A stretch of DNA of 64,000 nt from NCBI RefSeq assembly GCF_037975245.1, contig NC_092577.1:8467013-8531012 (forward strand). The letters run 5' to 3'. Shown piece after piece: positions 39,280 to 50,510 of this stretch. The notes beneath the pieces were generated by a model, which was given only the letters and a program-made list of their open reading frames with translations, was not told where the DNA came from and ran no database searches. Source of the stretch: Apostichopus japonicus (lineage: Eukaryota > Echinodermata > Holothuroidea > Aspidochirotida > Stichopodidae). The first letter of the stretch is position 1; each line of letters starts with the position of its first letter. Both the position numbers and the translations under genes were made by a program.

Positions 39280-40068
39280 GTATATAATTTCCATTCTTAC
39301 CCATTGTTTAATAGTGTTGATAGATTCTCTTAATGTGTTTAGTCTAAAGATGTACATTATTTGCACTTCAGCTATAGTACTGGCCATTCAAGAGATATTT
39401 CCATCAAACTCAAGCACATGTGCTTTCTACATCTATTTTCTGTTGCAGATAGCTCAAAAATTTGGTAGAAAACTTCCAGCAATTGTTAAAAGTTGTTTTA
39501 TTGGCAAGGGGAAGGGGAAAGGGGGGCTTCAAACTCTTTGGATGTAACATCAGTTACCACTACAACTGTTGTAAATAACTAATTGTATTGATTAGCTCAG
39601 ATACTAAACATATTCTTAAAAAGCAGCTGAGGTGCTTTGAATAATGATATTAGTCCTGTGCTGTTAGCTCTGTCAGTCCAACAAACCCCAAAATAGAAAC
39701 AGAAATAGAACAATATATATATGCTGCCGGGCCATTCCACACCAAGTGGTCCCAACATGGAAAAATCAGAAAGGGTTTTAAGTTGTCTCTCTTTGTGTTT
39801 AATGTAAAGTAAGTAGGTTAGATTTTCATAAACGGTTAAAGTTTTCTTCTTCTGATTTCTCAATCTTGGATTATAGCAATTAGTATCGATCTCAAACTAA
39901 AGGCAAATTCACAGTGAATTATCAAACAATAATTGAAAGTAGAAGAAATCCTTTAATGAAAGGAAAGTCCAAGCTTTCTTTTAATGTGGCAGTTAAATGC
40001 AGTCTGCTTATTTATCTAATAACACAATTTAACATTTGTGATTATGTTAAAAATGCCACACTCTGGCT

Positions 40069-40287
40069 GTGACTTACGTGACAAAAATAGAAGGGAATGT
40101 TTACCTCCAATAATATATAGTGTGTGAGAGCAAAGTGAGCTACAATTGTAAAGGTAGCTATAAAGGTTGATCTGTAAAACCACAACTTTTGATCTATGTA
40201 ACAAGCTTTAAAAAATTTAGGGACTCCGGAAGTGTGTGACTTACGTGACGTCACGTAAGTCACAAAGGGAAGTGTAACTTACGTGAC
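40069..40287. repeat. GTGACTTACGTGAC motif group with 30-bp palindrome
   Basis: Motif at 40069-40082. Two head-to-head copies form a perfect 30-bp palindrome at 40235-40264 (half-site TGTGACTTACGTGAC). A one-mismatch copy lies at 40274-40287. The palindrome centre is TGACGTCA, the CRE/ATF consensus. Confidence 0.9.
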
Positions 40288-41908
40288 AAGTTTACTCTCA
40301 ACACTTTCACACAGTTTTGATGTCTTCTATACAATAACAGGTTTATCATAACACCTTCCTATTTATCAAAGATACCTACTCAGTTTTAAAATGCAGGAAC
40401 AACATTTATAATGTGAAGTAAAATTGAAAGGTTACATAAGTGAATTGCAAAAAAAGGATCAAACATCTCAATCTTAGAACAATATTACTTGTTACCTTAA
40501 AGTCTCATGACGTGTTTGCCAAATTTAATCTTCAACTTTTCCAGCTAACTGCACTGAAAGCTCAGTGAAAATGTTACCCTTCTATGCTGTTTCCATATCA
40601 ATATTCATTATTTTTATTTATTTATATGTCAATAAACAACAGATTTCTTAACAAGTCCATAGATTCTACAAAATTCAATCAAAATGTGCAAACCCGGCCG
40701 ACAGATCATGCGCCAATCAAATCTCTCTGTTTTTTTAACAACGGTTATGCCTAGGTCTACTTTCACTTTCGTGGCTCTCCTGTGGTAGATTCGTTCTTTT
40801 GAATAGTATCTTTCTGTCGGTCTTACTGATGTAGCTTGCAAAATTGTATCATTTCATTCCATTGCAATGAATAAACAGGTATTTTCAAGAATTTCCTCTG
40901 TTAATTGGGTAAAAATAGTGGACGATAAGAGTATAAGTAAAGTAGGTTACATTTGTGTAATTAACGTGCTGATATGGGCGGTTGCAGTGATTTTACAGTA
41001 AATCGTTCGCGCCATACGGGCAACAGAAAATAAATTTCTTTTGTTTGATTGCGAAAGTTTTTCTCCATTAAACCCCCCTGGTGAGAGTGCATTTAGAAGT
41101 TAAGAAACATTGAATCTGCTTCGGAACTTTGTTTTATGAATTTCATCAGCAAACCCATATTGAGACTTTAAGTTCTTTAAATGTGAATTGCAGTCTACCC
41201 CTGAACTGCACAAGGTGCTTCAGGGGGTGAAATTTGTTTTAATAATGTTTTCGGGCTAGTTGGAGATTTTATCTACCAAAAGAGGCCATTTCCATGTTGT
41301 GGTGGTTGAAGGCACCATATTTGTAACCTTTCCTGGGTACAGTACATCATCTTATTTTACAACAACTCAGTCATCTACCTTAATATGAGAGGTCAGAGCT
41401 GGAACTACAACATAAGTAACTGACATTAGTGGATCTCTTTCAGTATTTATGTGGTTTTCCACATCTTGCCACCTTCTGCCTTTACCACATGGATTTATAT
41501 CCATGGATTAATTTTTTAATCCAAATTCCCAAAAGTGACTAAAATGTTACCAAAAAGCTTAAAATTATAACCAAAAATTTAGAAATGCAAATACATTAGA
41601 AGTATTCTGTATTAACTAGTCTAGAGAAACTTGTTTACTCCTAATTAAGAAACTATTTAGCTACTGTAGCACTTAAACTGAGATATTTCGCAAAACTAGT
41701 CTGTAGGACTTTTTATGTACAAGTGAACACTTAGATTCTATTTTTATGTGGAACAGTGTTTCCTCTAAGAAATTTCCCATTGAGTCAAAATGGCTAATAT
41801 CTGAATATTTGACTCACCGAGGGGAAAAGTTACTTTATTGAACTAAAAACACATCGGTCAATGTTTTGTGATTTTCACGATGTTAAATTTTGCCGACAGT
41901 ATTAGTAT

Positions 41909-42568
41909 TTGTAGCCAGGATTTTCAAAGTTGTAGGCACGACTATCTGAGTGGAGCGCCACCATCGGTTGGCGCGGAGCGTACAAGAAAATTTTTGGTTT
42001 TACAAACCCCCCCGATGGCCGGAAACGGCCCTTCCCGAGTGTTCATTCTGGTTCCCTGGCCTCTTGGTAACTTGAGACACCTCATTCAATATCACTTTTA
42101 AACCCCAAAACAAACGAGTTAAAATAGTACGTAATTCAATACTACATAATGTATTTAAAATTAGCAAGGTACATGTACAGAGTAAGCCAGTAACAACAGG
42201 CAACAAAGTGCTGCAGCTCTATAAAGTCTGTTAATAAACGATAGGCTTATTTGACTGTGGAATGTTTCTCAACTGAAATATTATCTGCATAAACGGGTTC
42301 CTAACTAGATGTTAAAAAACTGACAAGATCGGATCCTAGTCTTTTTCGGCAGGTAGAGTGTTGACAGCCTAGATGACAGAAGAATAGGTCACCTAATTTA
42401 GCCGTATTCTTGCTACGTTCATTTCAATAGTTTTTCCTGCCTAGACTCTAAAACTCGTCCAGCAAGCTTATGGATTTGAGTTATGGGTGTTTTAATAAAA
42501 AATAAAAAAAACTTGGCCAACAAAGTGTAGGCCCGGGCCTACAGTGCTACATACTGGCTACGCCCCTG
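41909..42568. mobile_element. hAT-like element with core block, degraded left end
   Basis: Left GTAGCCAGGATTTTC, right in reverse CAGGGGCGTAGCCAGTATG. Core block at 41945-42045 (GTGGAGCGCCACC, GGTTGGCGCGGAGCGTACA, GATGGCCGGAAACGGC). A perfect 18-bp palindrome TGTAGGCCCGGGCCTACA lies at 42526-42543. No target duplication found. Confidence 0.55.
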
Positions 42569-42733
42569 TGTACTAAACATCGGCCAATCCAATGTCTGAT
42601 TTTAAATTGAGGCTTGGAACCCTGAGCTTTATTTAAACGATGATTGCTAAATAATAACAAATTAGTTCGTTGCATATTACGCTTTATTTTTACAAGCTAA
42701 ATTTGGCTCAAATATAGTGCACCACTTGCAATG

Positions 42734-44060
42734 CAGGGTAGGAATTTAGATTTGGCTCTGGGGGGCTATTTTGGAAAATGAAAAGTTAAAAACGCCCCCC
42801 CCCCCTTAATGTAATTACGAGGGCTTTTTTAAGGTTTAAGGGGCGCTTTTCCAAAGTTCAATATGCTGTTTACGGAAAAGGTTGTAAGCATTCATCAGGA
42901 TCAAGTAAGCACGATTACCCTCTTCCTAGTTAGCTGCGACCGTATAGCAAATTCATTGAAAGTTTAATTTCCAAAATTTGCGATCGTTTAGCAAATAACG
43001 TCGATCCACCGAAAATATGACGAAAAACCAAAAACCCATCAACTGAAATAGAAAACACAGGTTTACTTCTACTGAAGGTGCCCTTTCCTCATGTATTTTT
43101 TCGTGTGTGGATAATATCACCAACCACCAAATACGAAACCATTATACCACTGAAAAGTAATCGAAGTTAAAACCTTCAATCCATGGCCACAGCAACTGTG
43201 TACGTAAAATACAACATTCCCTCTCTAAGACATAGCACATACCTACCAAACAACTGCCGATTTCCAGCATTTTTTTTTTTTTTTTTGCAAACCGATGGTT
43301 AGGATACATTTCCTATTGACTTAGTGTGGTTGTTAGGCTAACATGTGGTCGAAGGTTGCAGTATTTCATGGCTATTTTTGTTCTAGCTAACTGCGTCACA
43401 ATTTAAAGAGATGCTTAGGCTAGATTTTCCCGTTGACTACGTGAAGTGTTTGGCTACCTTGCGCGCGACGAAAGCAGCAAGGAAAGTATGTAAACAAAGC
43501 TACGCAAAGTAGCCTATATTGTTTTCTTTTTTGTTTTGTTTTTGCAAACCGATGGTTAGGCTACATTTCCCATTGACTTAGTGTGGTTGTTAGGCTAACA
43601 TGTTGTCAAAGATTGCAGTTTTTCTTGGATATTTTTATTTTTTATTTGCGACACAACTTTAGCGAATAAACAGATGGCTAGGTTAGAGTTCCATGTTGAC
43701 TTAGTTTGAAGTTAGGCTACCATGTGGTTATTGTCGCTAGTACTGAAATTGCTAAGTGGAGGCCGTAATTGCAAGTGACTGCGCGAGAAGTTCATGGTGA
43801 TTGTGCGCGACCCTTCCGCACTGCTTCAAATCTGATCAAATGTGATGCGGGATTGTGAGAACTGTTTGTGCGATTCGCGCTGCTACTGCAAACCCTAGCT
43901 AAAGCAAAATGCAAGTCACAATTAAATTTACACAGAGACCTGATATTACGAGGGCGATTTTCTTATATTTCTTTTCGCCCTCGCAATTGTGCTTTCGGAG
44001 GGCTTTTTTTAGCACTTGCTAGGGCGAATCGCCTGTCGCCCCCGCTTATTTCTGACCCTG
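42734..44060. mobile_element. hAT-type element with 8-bp target duplication
   Basis: Left CAGGGTAGGAATTTAG, right in reverse CAGGGTCAGAAATAAG (12 of 16). Perfect flanks TTGCAATG at 42726-42733 and 44061-44068. Interior contains direct repeats of GCAAACCGATGGTTAGG and a nine-base inverted repeat CGAGGGCGA / TCGCCCTCG at 43949-43983. C run near 42797-42805. No transposase. Confidence 0.87.
43286..43745. repeat. internal direct repeats, three copies
   Basis: Two close copies of about 100 bp begin GCAAACCGATGGTTAGG at 43288 and 43544 and share TTGACTTAGTGTGGTTGTTA. A third, diverged copy begins at about 43669 (ACAGATGGCTAGGTTAG). Confidence 0.85.
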
Positions 44061-44597
44061 TTGCAATGTAATGTAAGGTAGGCTATACAGATATTTTATT
44101 TAGTACACTGGTATTGCGAACCATCGTGGTGTAGGCAATGCAACAGTGCACGTGCACGTTACGAATATATGATTTAGCTTTACAACAATCGAGCTTAATC
44201 TACGTGACTGTATAGAAAAACAGCGCTACGGTAAAGTTAACGATCGTTAATTTAACATTTCTGACGATAAATTTACAGTAATAATTTCTTCACTTCAAGT
44301 TGAAGTTCTGAACACCAAACCTTTTGAAACGATTTGTTTTCTATTCACACTGTATAAAATTCAGGAGAAAATGAAACCCTCTTTTTTCTCTCTGCGTCAG
44401 TGCGTCAAATGCCAGTGCGTCAAATCGGCAAGCCATTGCGTCAAAATCTCGTCATAGCGGCTTAGCGGAAACACTGATGTGGAATAGACCCCTCCCCTAC
44501 CCCCAATCTCAATATAATGAACTTGTAAAGATATCCTTAGCCTGTGTTACCTTGTATCTTTGGAAACTGTGAGAGGAAACTGAGCAGTTTCACACGT

Positions 44598-45007
44598 GTG
44601 ACTTACGTGACAATTTTTTTGTGACTTACGTGACGTCGCTAATTTGCATACGAATACCGGTATTAAACGAATATCAATTAAATTTTAACTTGAAGTTATT
44701 CCTCAATGTGTCCTTTTCAGATGTAATAGGCAACTTAACAGATTTTTCTCAATACTTCACAGGATTTATTGATTTCTTTCAAAAAGTTGAAATTTTTCAT
44801 TTCTCTGCGTGACTTACGTGACACAAGTTGAGGGCGCTATAATTCGCAATGGGAAAGCATTAACGTTTTGCAGTGGTGACAGAATTTATTGTAGGTATTC
44901 AAAGTTCAGGAATGATAGGCATATGACTTTACTCTAGACTTGCACTGAACTGGAGATTGAAAACAAGTGTACAGTAAAATGTCTCTCTGATTTGTGATTT
45001 ACGTGAC
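44598..45007. repeat. GTGACTTACGTGAC motif group near the right terminus
   Basis: Perfect motifs at 44598-44611, 44621-44634 and 44809-44822; one-mismatch copy at 44994-45007 directly next to the right terminus. All on the plus strand. Confidence 0.88.
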
Positions 45008-45194
45008 GTGGAATGGCCCTGTACAGTATACACACTGTGCACATATGTAGCCTACTGGTTAAACATTCCTTTTAGATAATTAAAAGTCTTTTAATTTAGT
45101 GAATTAGCAATTTAAGCATACACTACATTGCAAATATTTAAAAAGACATTGAAATATGCACAGTATGCACTATGCAGTGTGCACTATATATGTG

Positions 45195-45506
45195 TGTACA
45201 TGTTCAGTACAGTGTTATTTTACACCAAGCACCATTAAATACACACTGTCCAAAATCATGTACAGTAAACACTGTACATGTATGTACTGGTTAAACAGTC
45301 CTTTTAAATTATTGACAGTCTTTTAATTTATTGAATTAGCAAAAGCATTCACTACATAGCAAATATTTAAAATGACATTGAAATATGCACAGTATTGAAT
45401 GGAATGACCAGTACATATACATGTACAGTGTGTACTGTACATGATTGTGGACAGTGTGTATTTATTTAGTGCTTGGTGTAAAATAACACTGTACTGAACA
45501 TGTACG
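45195..45506. repeat. long inverted repeat (foldback)
   Basis: Left arm 45195-45290 and right arm 45408-45506 are near-perfect reverse complements (for example AGTGTTATTTTACACCAAGC against GCTTGGTGTAAAATAACACT). Loop of 117 nt. The loop resembles 45050-45170 in direct orientation (TTTTAATTTA.TGAATTAGCAA, GACATTGAAATATGCACAGTAT), so a tandem duplication and an inverted one overlap. Confidence 0.88.
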
Positions 45507-45902
45507 TTAGCTCTACAGAAACATGCTTGCGAGGGCAAACAGTGGTAACATTGTATCTTTATTCAATGAGGCCATGTTAAACAACATTAGAAACTATTGA
45601 AATGTTTTTAATTAAAGGTGTTCTGTCTAAAACTCTGACTCCCTCCAACACCCCCCAACACCCTCCCCATAGTGCACTATGCAGATTTGTATACAGTATG
45701 TGACTTACTTTTACTGCATAGAGACTGCGTAAACATGCATTCGAGGTATACTTAATGATTTGGTATGGTTATCTTCTGCTTCAAATTGTCTACAGGTATG
45801 CATGTAACCCACCCACTTCCACCCACATCCTCTACCCAACCCTATATCAGAATAGAAAATGAATGTGAACCAGTGCGTACAGTGTGCACTATATATGTAT
45901 AT

Positions 45903-46266
45903 ATATGCAAATGAGAAAAGCTTCATCCAATGAAATTGCAGCAGCACTGTGGACTTGGACTGTTGTTATGTCATGTGTGTATGGCATGACAACAGTGAAC
46001 ATTATATGCAAATGAGGAAAGCTTCATCCAATGAAATTGCAGCATCCATGAAAATGCAGAATGTCACACACGTGACCCAACAATGTCACACACGTGACCA
46101 AAAAAATCATGGCAGTAAAACTGATTTAAAGTAATTCCTATGGAATATCAAATCAGTGCTGTTCTGTGGTCATTACTAGAGTCAACATTTGCACTGCAAA
46201 ATTGCATACTATGGAATGAAAATTCAGAATGTCATACACGTGACCCAACAATGTCACATACGTGAC
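45903..46266. repeat. direct repeat plus GTCACACACGTGACC motif group
   Basis: ATATGCAAATGAG(A/G)AAAGC...CCAATGAAATTGCAGCA occurs at 45903 and 46004. E-box-centred motifs GTCACACACGTGAC lie at 46063 and 46085, with variants at 46231 and 46253. The pair with CCCAACAAT spacing is repeated. A terminus-like CACGTGACCGAGAATGGCCC at 47098-47117 resembles the right end of the element at 39727-45021. Confidence 0.8.
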
Positions 46267-46589
46267 CAAATTTTTTTTTAGCTTATGTAGTATTATGCTA
46301 GTTTTTAGAAGTGAAATATTTGGTGAAATGTCTTGTTAGAATGGAAACACATTAAGGTAGTAACATGAGAAATTAGGTTTATCCAGCCCTGTTAGAAACT
46401 GAGGAATTTGCCAATGTTTTTTTGTCCAAAAAAGCCAGTTTCATTTCACGTCACACACGTAAAAGACCTTTATATAACCTCTCCCAGCACATGAATGTTC
46501 TGATTTTGGCTAAGCTATATGGTTTTGTAAAAGAGTCCCCCTAGTGCATACTTCAGGCATGAGACTCTTCCGCGGAAACGCGGATTTCC

Positions 46590-46690
46590 GATTTTTTTTT
46601 TTTTTTTTCATTTTCGTTTTTTATTATTTTTATTTATTTTTTATTTAATTTTTTATTTAATTTAATTTATTTATTTATTTTTTTTTTGCC
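46590..46690. repeat. T-rich low-complexity tract
   Basis: Poly-T and (TTTA)n mixture. It could be the A-tail of a minus-strand retroposon, but no body was identified. Confidence 0.8.
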
Positions 46691-48774
46691 GAACATGCTG
46701 GACTGTTAAGGGAAGGAACACCGAATTTGACCAGTGGTGGAATCAAGTAGCACAAAGCAAGCAAAAAAGCCTTTTTTTGGTTCAAAAAAGCTAATGGATA
46801 AATTATACAAGCAGAAATTCCACACTTTTTTGGCGAGTTACGTGATGTGATAGATTCCATCTAGAGTCCACCATTTTGCATCTAAGCCCTCCTTACCTGA
46901 CAAAAAATTTCTAAAGGGGAGGGGGACACCCCCTCCCCTTAAACCCCTCCCCCAGGACAGCGATCGATAAATTTCAGATTTTTTCCCCGGCTCAGTCTCA
47001 TCCCTGATACTTAAGTTCAGTACTACAATCAACCCAACTTTATTTACCTAAAAGTAGTTACTTAGTGGTAAAGTGCAGATCTCGCCATTTTTCGTCACAC
47101 GTGACCGAGAATGGCCCTTTTACTAATTTTACTTTGTAATTTATTTTGAAACTACATGAGCATACCGTATGTTTATATTAGCTGTGTTATTTCTATGTGT
47201 TTGACAATGTTACATGACCGAATTCTGCTACTAGCAGACTTAGTTATGACAATTTAAATGAATAATAACATTACAACTGATGACCAAATGCATTTTGTTT
47301 TTCTCATCATCAGGTAAACTTCAATTATTCAGTCCTGAGATCAGCCTTTTTAGGGATTTACCAGTTTCATATCCGTAGTACAGCTCTTGGAAGAAATGTG
47401 TACAGTTTACATGAGCAGGGTAATGATTGTATGGTCCACCACCTGATTCTTACCTACACACCCTCCTCTGCCATGCGAATGCAAGTGTTTAGGTGGATAT
47501 TCTTACTCCATAATGTGTCAGATGATCCCTTAAGGGACATTTCCCCACCAGAAAGTCCTTCATCCAGCACTCCCTACCCCCCAAAACCCCCTTCAATTTA
47601 AATCACTGCCAAACAAGACATAACATATTAACAATCTAAGTTTAGATACCTCTAAAGGTTGTGTCTTAGACTGACAGATTCTGTGAGACCTCTTTGGTTC
47701 AGTGTTTCTCTAATGGTAGCATCATCTCTACAAAGTGTACCATAACTGCAGGTTTCAAGAGGAGTAAATTCTGATGTGATTTCTATATTATAGCCATGGT
47801 CATCTCCAATCTTTGAAATCTGACCAATGTTAATGGTCATTAGACATCCATTGTTTCATTATGAAACAGTTCATTCCAATTTGAGCATCTAATGCTAATG
47901 ACGGCTTTCTGTTGTCACTGTCCCCAGGTTTGAGTGGATATTATGTAATTTATGACAAGGTCCACCCATTGCATCATATTAAATAGTTGTCATGGATAAT
48001 TATTAGAGGTATTGATTATTGACAAGCAACAGTTTATGATTCTATCACAGAAGATCATACAACACAATATGACAAGTTCTTGTAGGATTCAGCATGTTAT
48101 GTCATTTGACATTCTTAATGCATTTTGTATTATTTTTATGTTCTTAAAGCTATTGTTTAGTTCAGTAATTTTGTTATAAGTGTGTGTAGGGGGGGGGGCA
48201 GGTTGCTGTCTATTGACAAAGGTGGAAATGAAGTTATTGGGATGGTTTTGGAAGCAAAGACAACAATATTTATGTATTAAAACAGCCTCACCTTGACACT
48301 GGTAAACTGATTGTTTGACAAAAGCAATCCTGACCAGTAATTAGGCCTAACTTTGCTTGACTTCAAAGTAACAAAATTAGGGATTTGGTGTTAAAACAAA
48401 AAAACAATCATGTTAAAAGTACCAAACTAGAAAGTGTGCTGCTCAATTAGCCTAATCCAAAGGATTACAAACATGTTACTAAATGTAACCTCTTGTTTTT
48501 TTTTATGGGTAAATTTTCAAAAACTGTTCAACTTGAAAATACTAAAAGTGCCTTTTAATGAAATGAATTTGCAGTCTATTGAGTTGTTTCAGTGACACAA
48601 TGTCATTTTAGCATTAGCTTGTGAGCAATAGAAAAACTGGAGTAAATATTAAAAAGACATACTCAATAACAATGGATTTTATTGTTTACATTCAAACATA
48701 TCTTGTTCTGATATTCTCAATATAAAATTAGTGACAACTGATACCTAATCCTTTTGTCCTTACCTCCTCATTAG

Positions 48775-48866
48775 GTAAATGTGGATTAATCAGTCTTGAG
48801 ATGATCTTTGGGGGTCACATGATGCGGATGTTGCACAGAATGGTTTACAATATACTGATAGTAATG
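48775..48866 (+). other. exon-like segment in duplication copy 2 (open)
   Basis: Acceptor-like TTACCTCCTCATTAG and donor GTAAGT. Thirty open codons after two leading bases: KCGLISLEMIFGGHMMRMLH... It is the intact counterpart of 38602-38696. Splice phases do not link cleanly to the neighbouring candidates, so a working transcript is unproven. Confidence 0.25.
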
Positions 48867-49546
48867 GTAAGTGCATAATAAGTGTATAGCAAGACTGTTA
48901 AGCTGGGTTGTACAGGTAGTTATAATTTAGATTTGAGCCAGGGTAGAATGTGATTTTGTTACTGCCTAATCCTGGGGAAAAGTAATTGTTTTGAATCTTG
49001 CTTGATCAGCAAGTTCCCTAAGGGCCAGAGGGGAAGATAAGGGCCTCAATATAACATACATACACCATATATTAAGCACTGAATGCCATACATTGTATTG
49101 TTAATATGCTGGGTCAACTTTATGAATGGGAGCAAATAGGCATGCAGTAAAATGTATGACAGGCTTTTAAAAATTCAATTTAGTTCATAAATTCATGTAC
49201 CCTTACTATTAAATAGAGTCACTTCAAACAAAACAAGACCCATGATACCCACACTAAGTCTGGTTTATATTATGAGGAGGACTATCCTATCTCAGTAACG
49301 TACTAAAGAATATATTGTCACAAGTAGTTTAACTTGGCCAAAACTACAGTACACAGTACATAGTAAGGCTTCCATTGGTCCAGTAGTTACGTTAGATATA
49401 CCTTCTAACTTAAGTTATCAACAACTTTGATATCCCAAGACTAGAGTATGCTATTTGAATAGGGTTAGTTATCTTGAAGGTAGCCTGTAAGCTCCTCCCA
49501 GTTTCTCCTTTTTCCATTCTTACCTTTCCTACCCTTCCCATCTCAG

Positions 49547-49623
49547 TGCTTCCAAAACTCAAGAAAATTGATGTCAAATTTAAATCTGAAGATAATCTAG
49601 TCTTTATGCCATTTGCCAATGAG
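49547..49623 (+). other. exon-like segment in duplication copy 2
   Basis: Pyrimidine-rich acceptor ending CCATCTCAG. Encodes LPKLKKIDVKFKSEDNLVFM then PFANE. The expected GT donor is CT, so splicing here is probably lost unless a downstream site is used. Confidence 0.25.
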
Positions 49624-50395
49624 CTATATAATAAGGGATTGCTAGTGGAAGTCTATAATTGGTTTACTGTAATGTGTGCATATGTTGTTGTCAGTCAGTA
49701 ATACAAGACATGCATGTAGTTTCTGGATCCTATGCATTTCCTCAGAGTAAAATCCAAAGTAATTCAGGATTCCATTCTTAACCATTATTCAATAGTGTTG
49801 AAGGATTCTCTTAATGTGTTCTGTCTGAGATGTACATTATTTGCACTTCAGTTAAATAGTACTGGCCATTTCAGAGATATTTCCAGCAAACTCAAGCACA
49901 TATGCTTTCTACATTGATTTCCTGATGCATACTGTGGAAGATTTGGTAGAAAAATTCCAGCAATTGTCCAAAGTTGTTTTATATTGGGGGGGGGGGGGGG
50001 AGCTTCAAAACTCTCGGGAGGTAACATGGAGTTGATCAGTTAGCACTACAAATGTTGTAAATAACTAATTGTTTTGATTACCTCAGATGCTAAACATATT
50101 CCTAAAGGGCAGCTTTAAAATAAAGACAAATGTGCTTTGAAATATAATATAATGATGTTAGTGCTGTGCTGTTAGCTATGTCAGTCCAGCAAACCCAAAA
50201 TAAAAACAGAGATAGAACAAAATATATAAGCTGCCCTGAGAATACAGCTATATAAATGTTCATACTTATAATAAGACACAAGGAAATACATCGATGTCTG
50301 TTACAAAAATGATCACAGACATGATGAATATTCACCTTGATAAATCTAGTGAATGGAAAGTTGATTTTTTTTTGTATTTTCTCTCTAACCTTCAG

Positions 50396-50510
50396 GTGTA
50401 TAATACAGTTATCAACATTTCTTCAGTACATTTCCTCCAAGAAAGTGAAAGAAAAAATCAAGTGGGAACACATCACTGCTGACATAACTTCCTTTGTGGA
50501 TGAGAGTCGG
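50396..50510 (+). other. exon-like segment
   Basis: Acceptor CTCTCTAACCTTCAG, donor GTGAGT. After one leading base it gives 38 open codons including YISSKKVKEKIKWEHITADI. It lies just right of the duplication and has no partner in copy 1. Composition and splice borders are exon-like; family unknown. Confidence 0.3.

Larger units (their letters stand above)
36999..39726. repeat. segmental duplication, copy 1
   Basis: Collinear with 47138-50235 over its whole length, with scattered substitutions and indels. Landmarks: TTTTGAAACTAC at the left, CCAAATGCATTTTGTTTT, AGGTCCACCCAT, GACAAGTTCTTGTAGGATTC, GATGATCTTTGGGGGTCAC, and GTGCTGTTAGCT near the right. Similarity stops at 39726, where the element with terminus CCGGGCCATTCCAC begins. 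Confidence 0.92.
41754..44476. mobile_element. hAT-type element with 8-bp target duplication, hosting two further elements
   Basis: Left CAGTGTTTCCTCTAAG, right in reverse CAGTGTTTCCGCTAAG (15 of 16). Perfect flanks ATGTGGAA at 41746-41753 and 44477-44484. The right sub-terminal region repeats GCGTCAAA or GCGTCAGT four times (44394-44452); the left has GAGTCAAAATGG. 2723 bp including 42734-44060 and 41909-42568. No transposase ORF. Confidence 0.88.
39727..45021. mobile_element. composite element with CAGGGCCATTCCAC-type termini
   Basis: Left CCGGGCCATTCCAC, right in reverse CAGGGCCATTCCACGTCACG. The first 13-14 bases match but for one. No matching flanks (ATATGCTG / TACAGTAT), so the two ends may come from different copies. 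Interior carries several GTGACTTACGTGAC motifs near both ends and two later hAT insertions. No transposase ORF found. Confidence 0.5.
47138..50235. repeat. segmental duplication, copy 2
   Basis: Partner of 36999-39726, same orientation. It carries extra sequence between about 49040 and 49460 relative to copy 1, and a 15-nt G run at 49986-50000 where copy 1 has an interrupted purine stretch. Confidence 0.92.

Noticed and set aside
39719-45029. Target duplication for the CAGGGCCATTCCAC composite
   Set aside because: Flanks ATATGCTG and TACAGTAT do not match, so a single clean insertion is not claimed.
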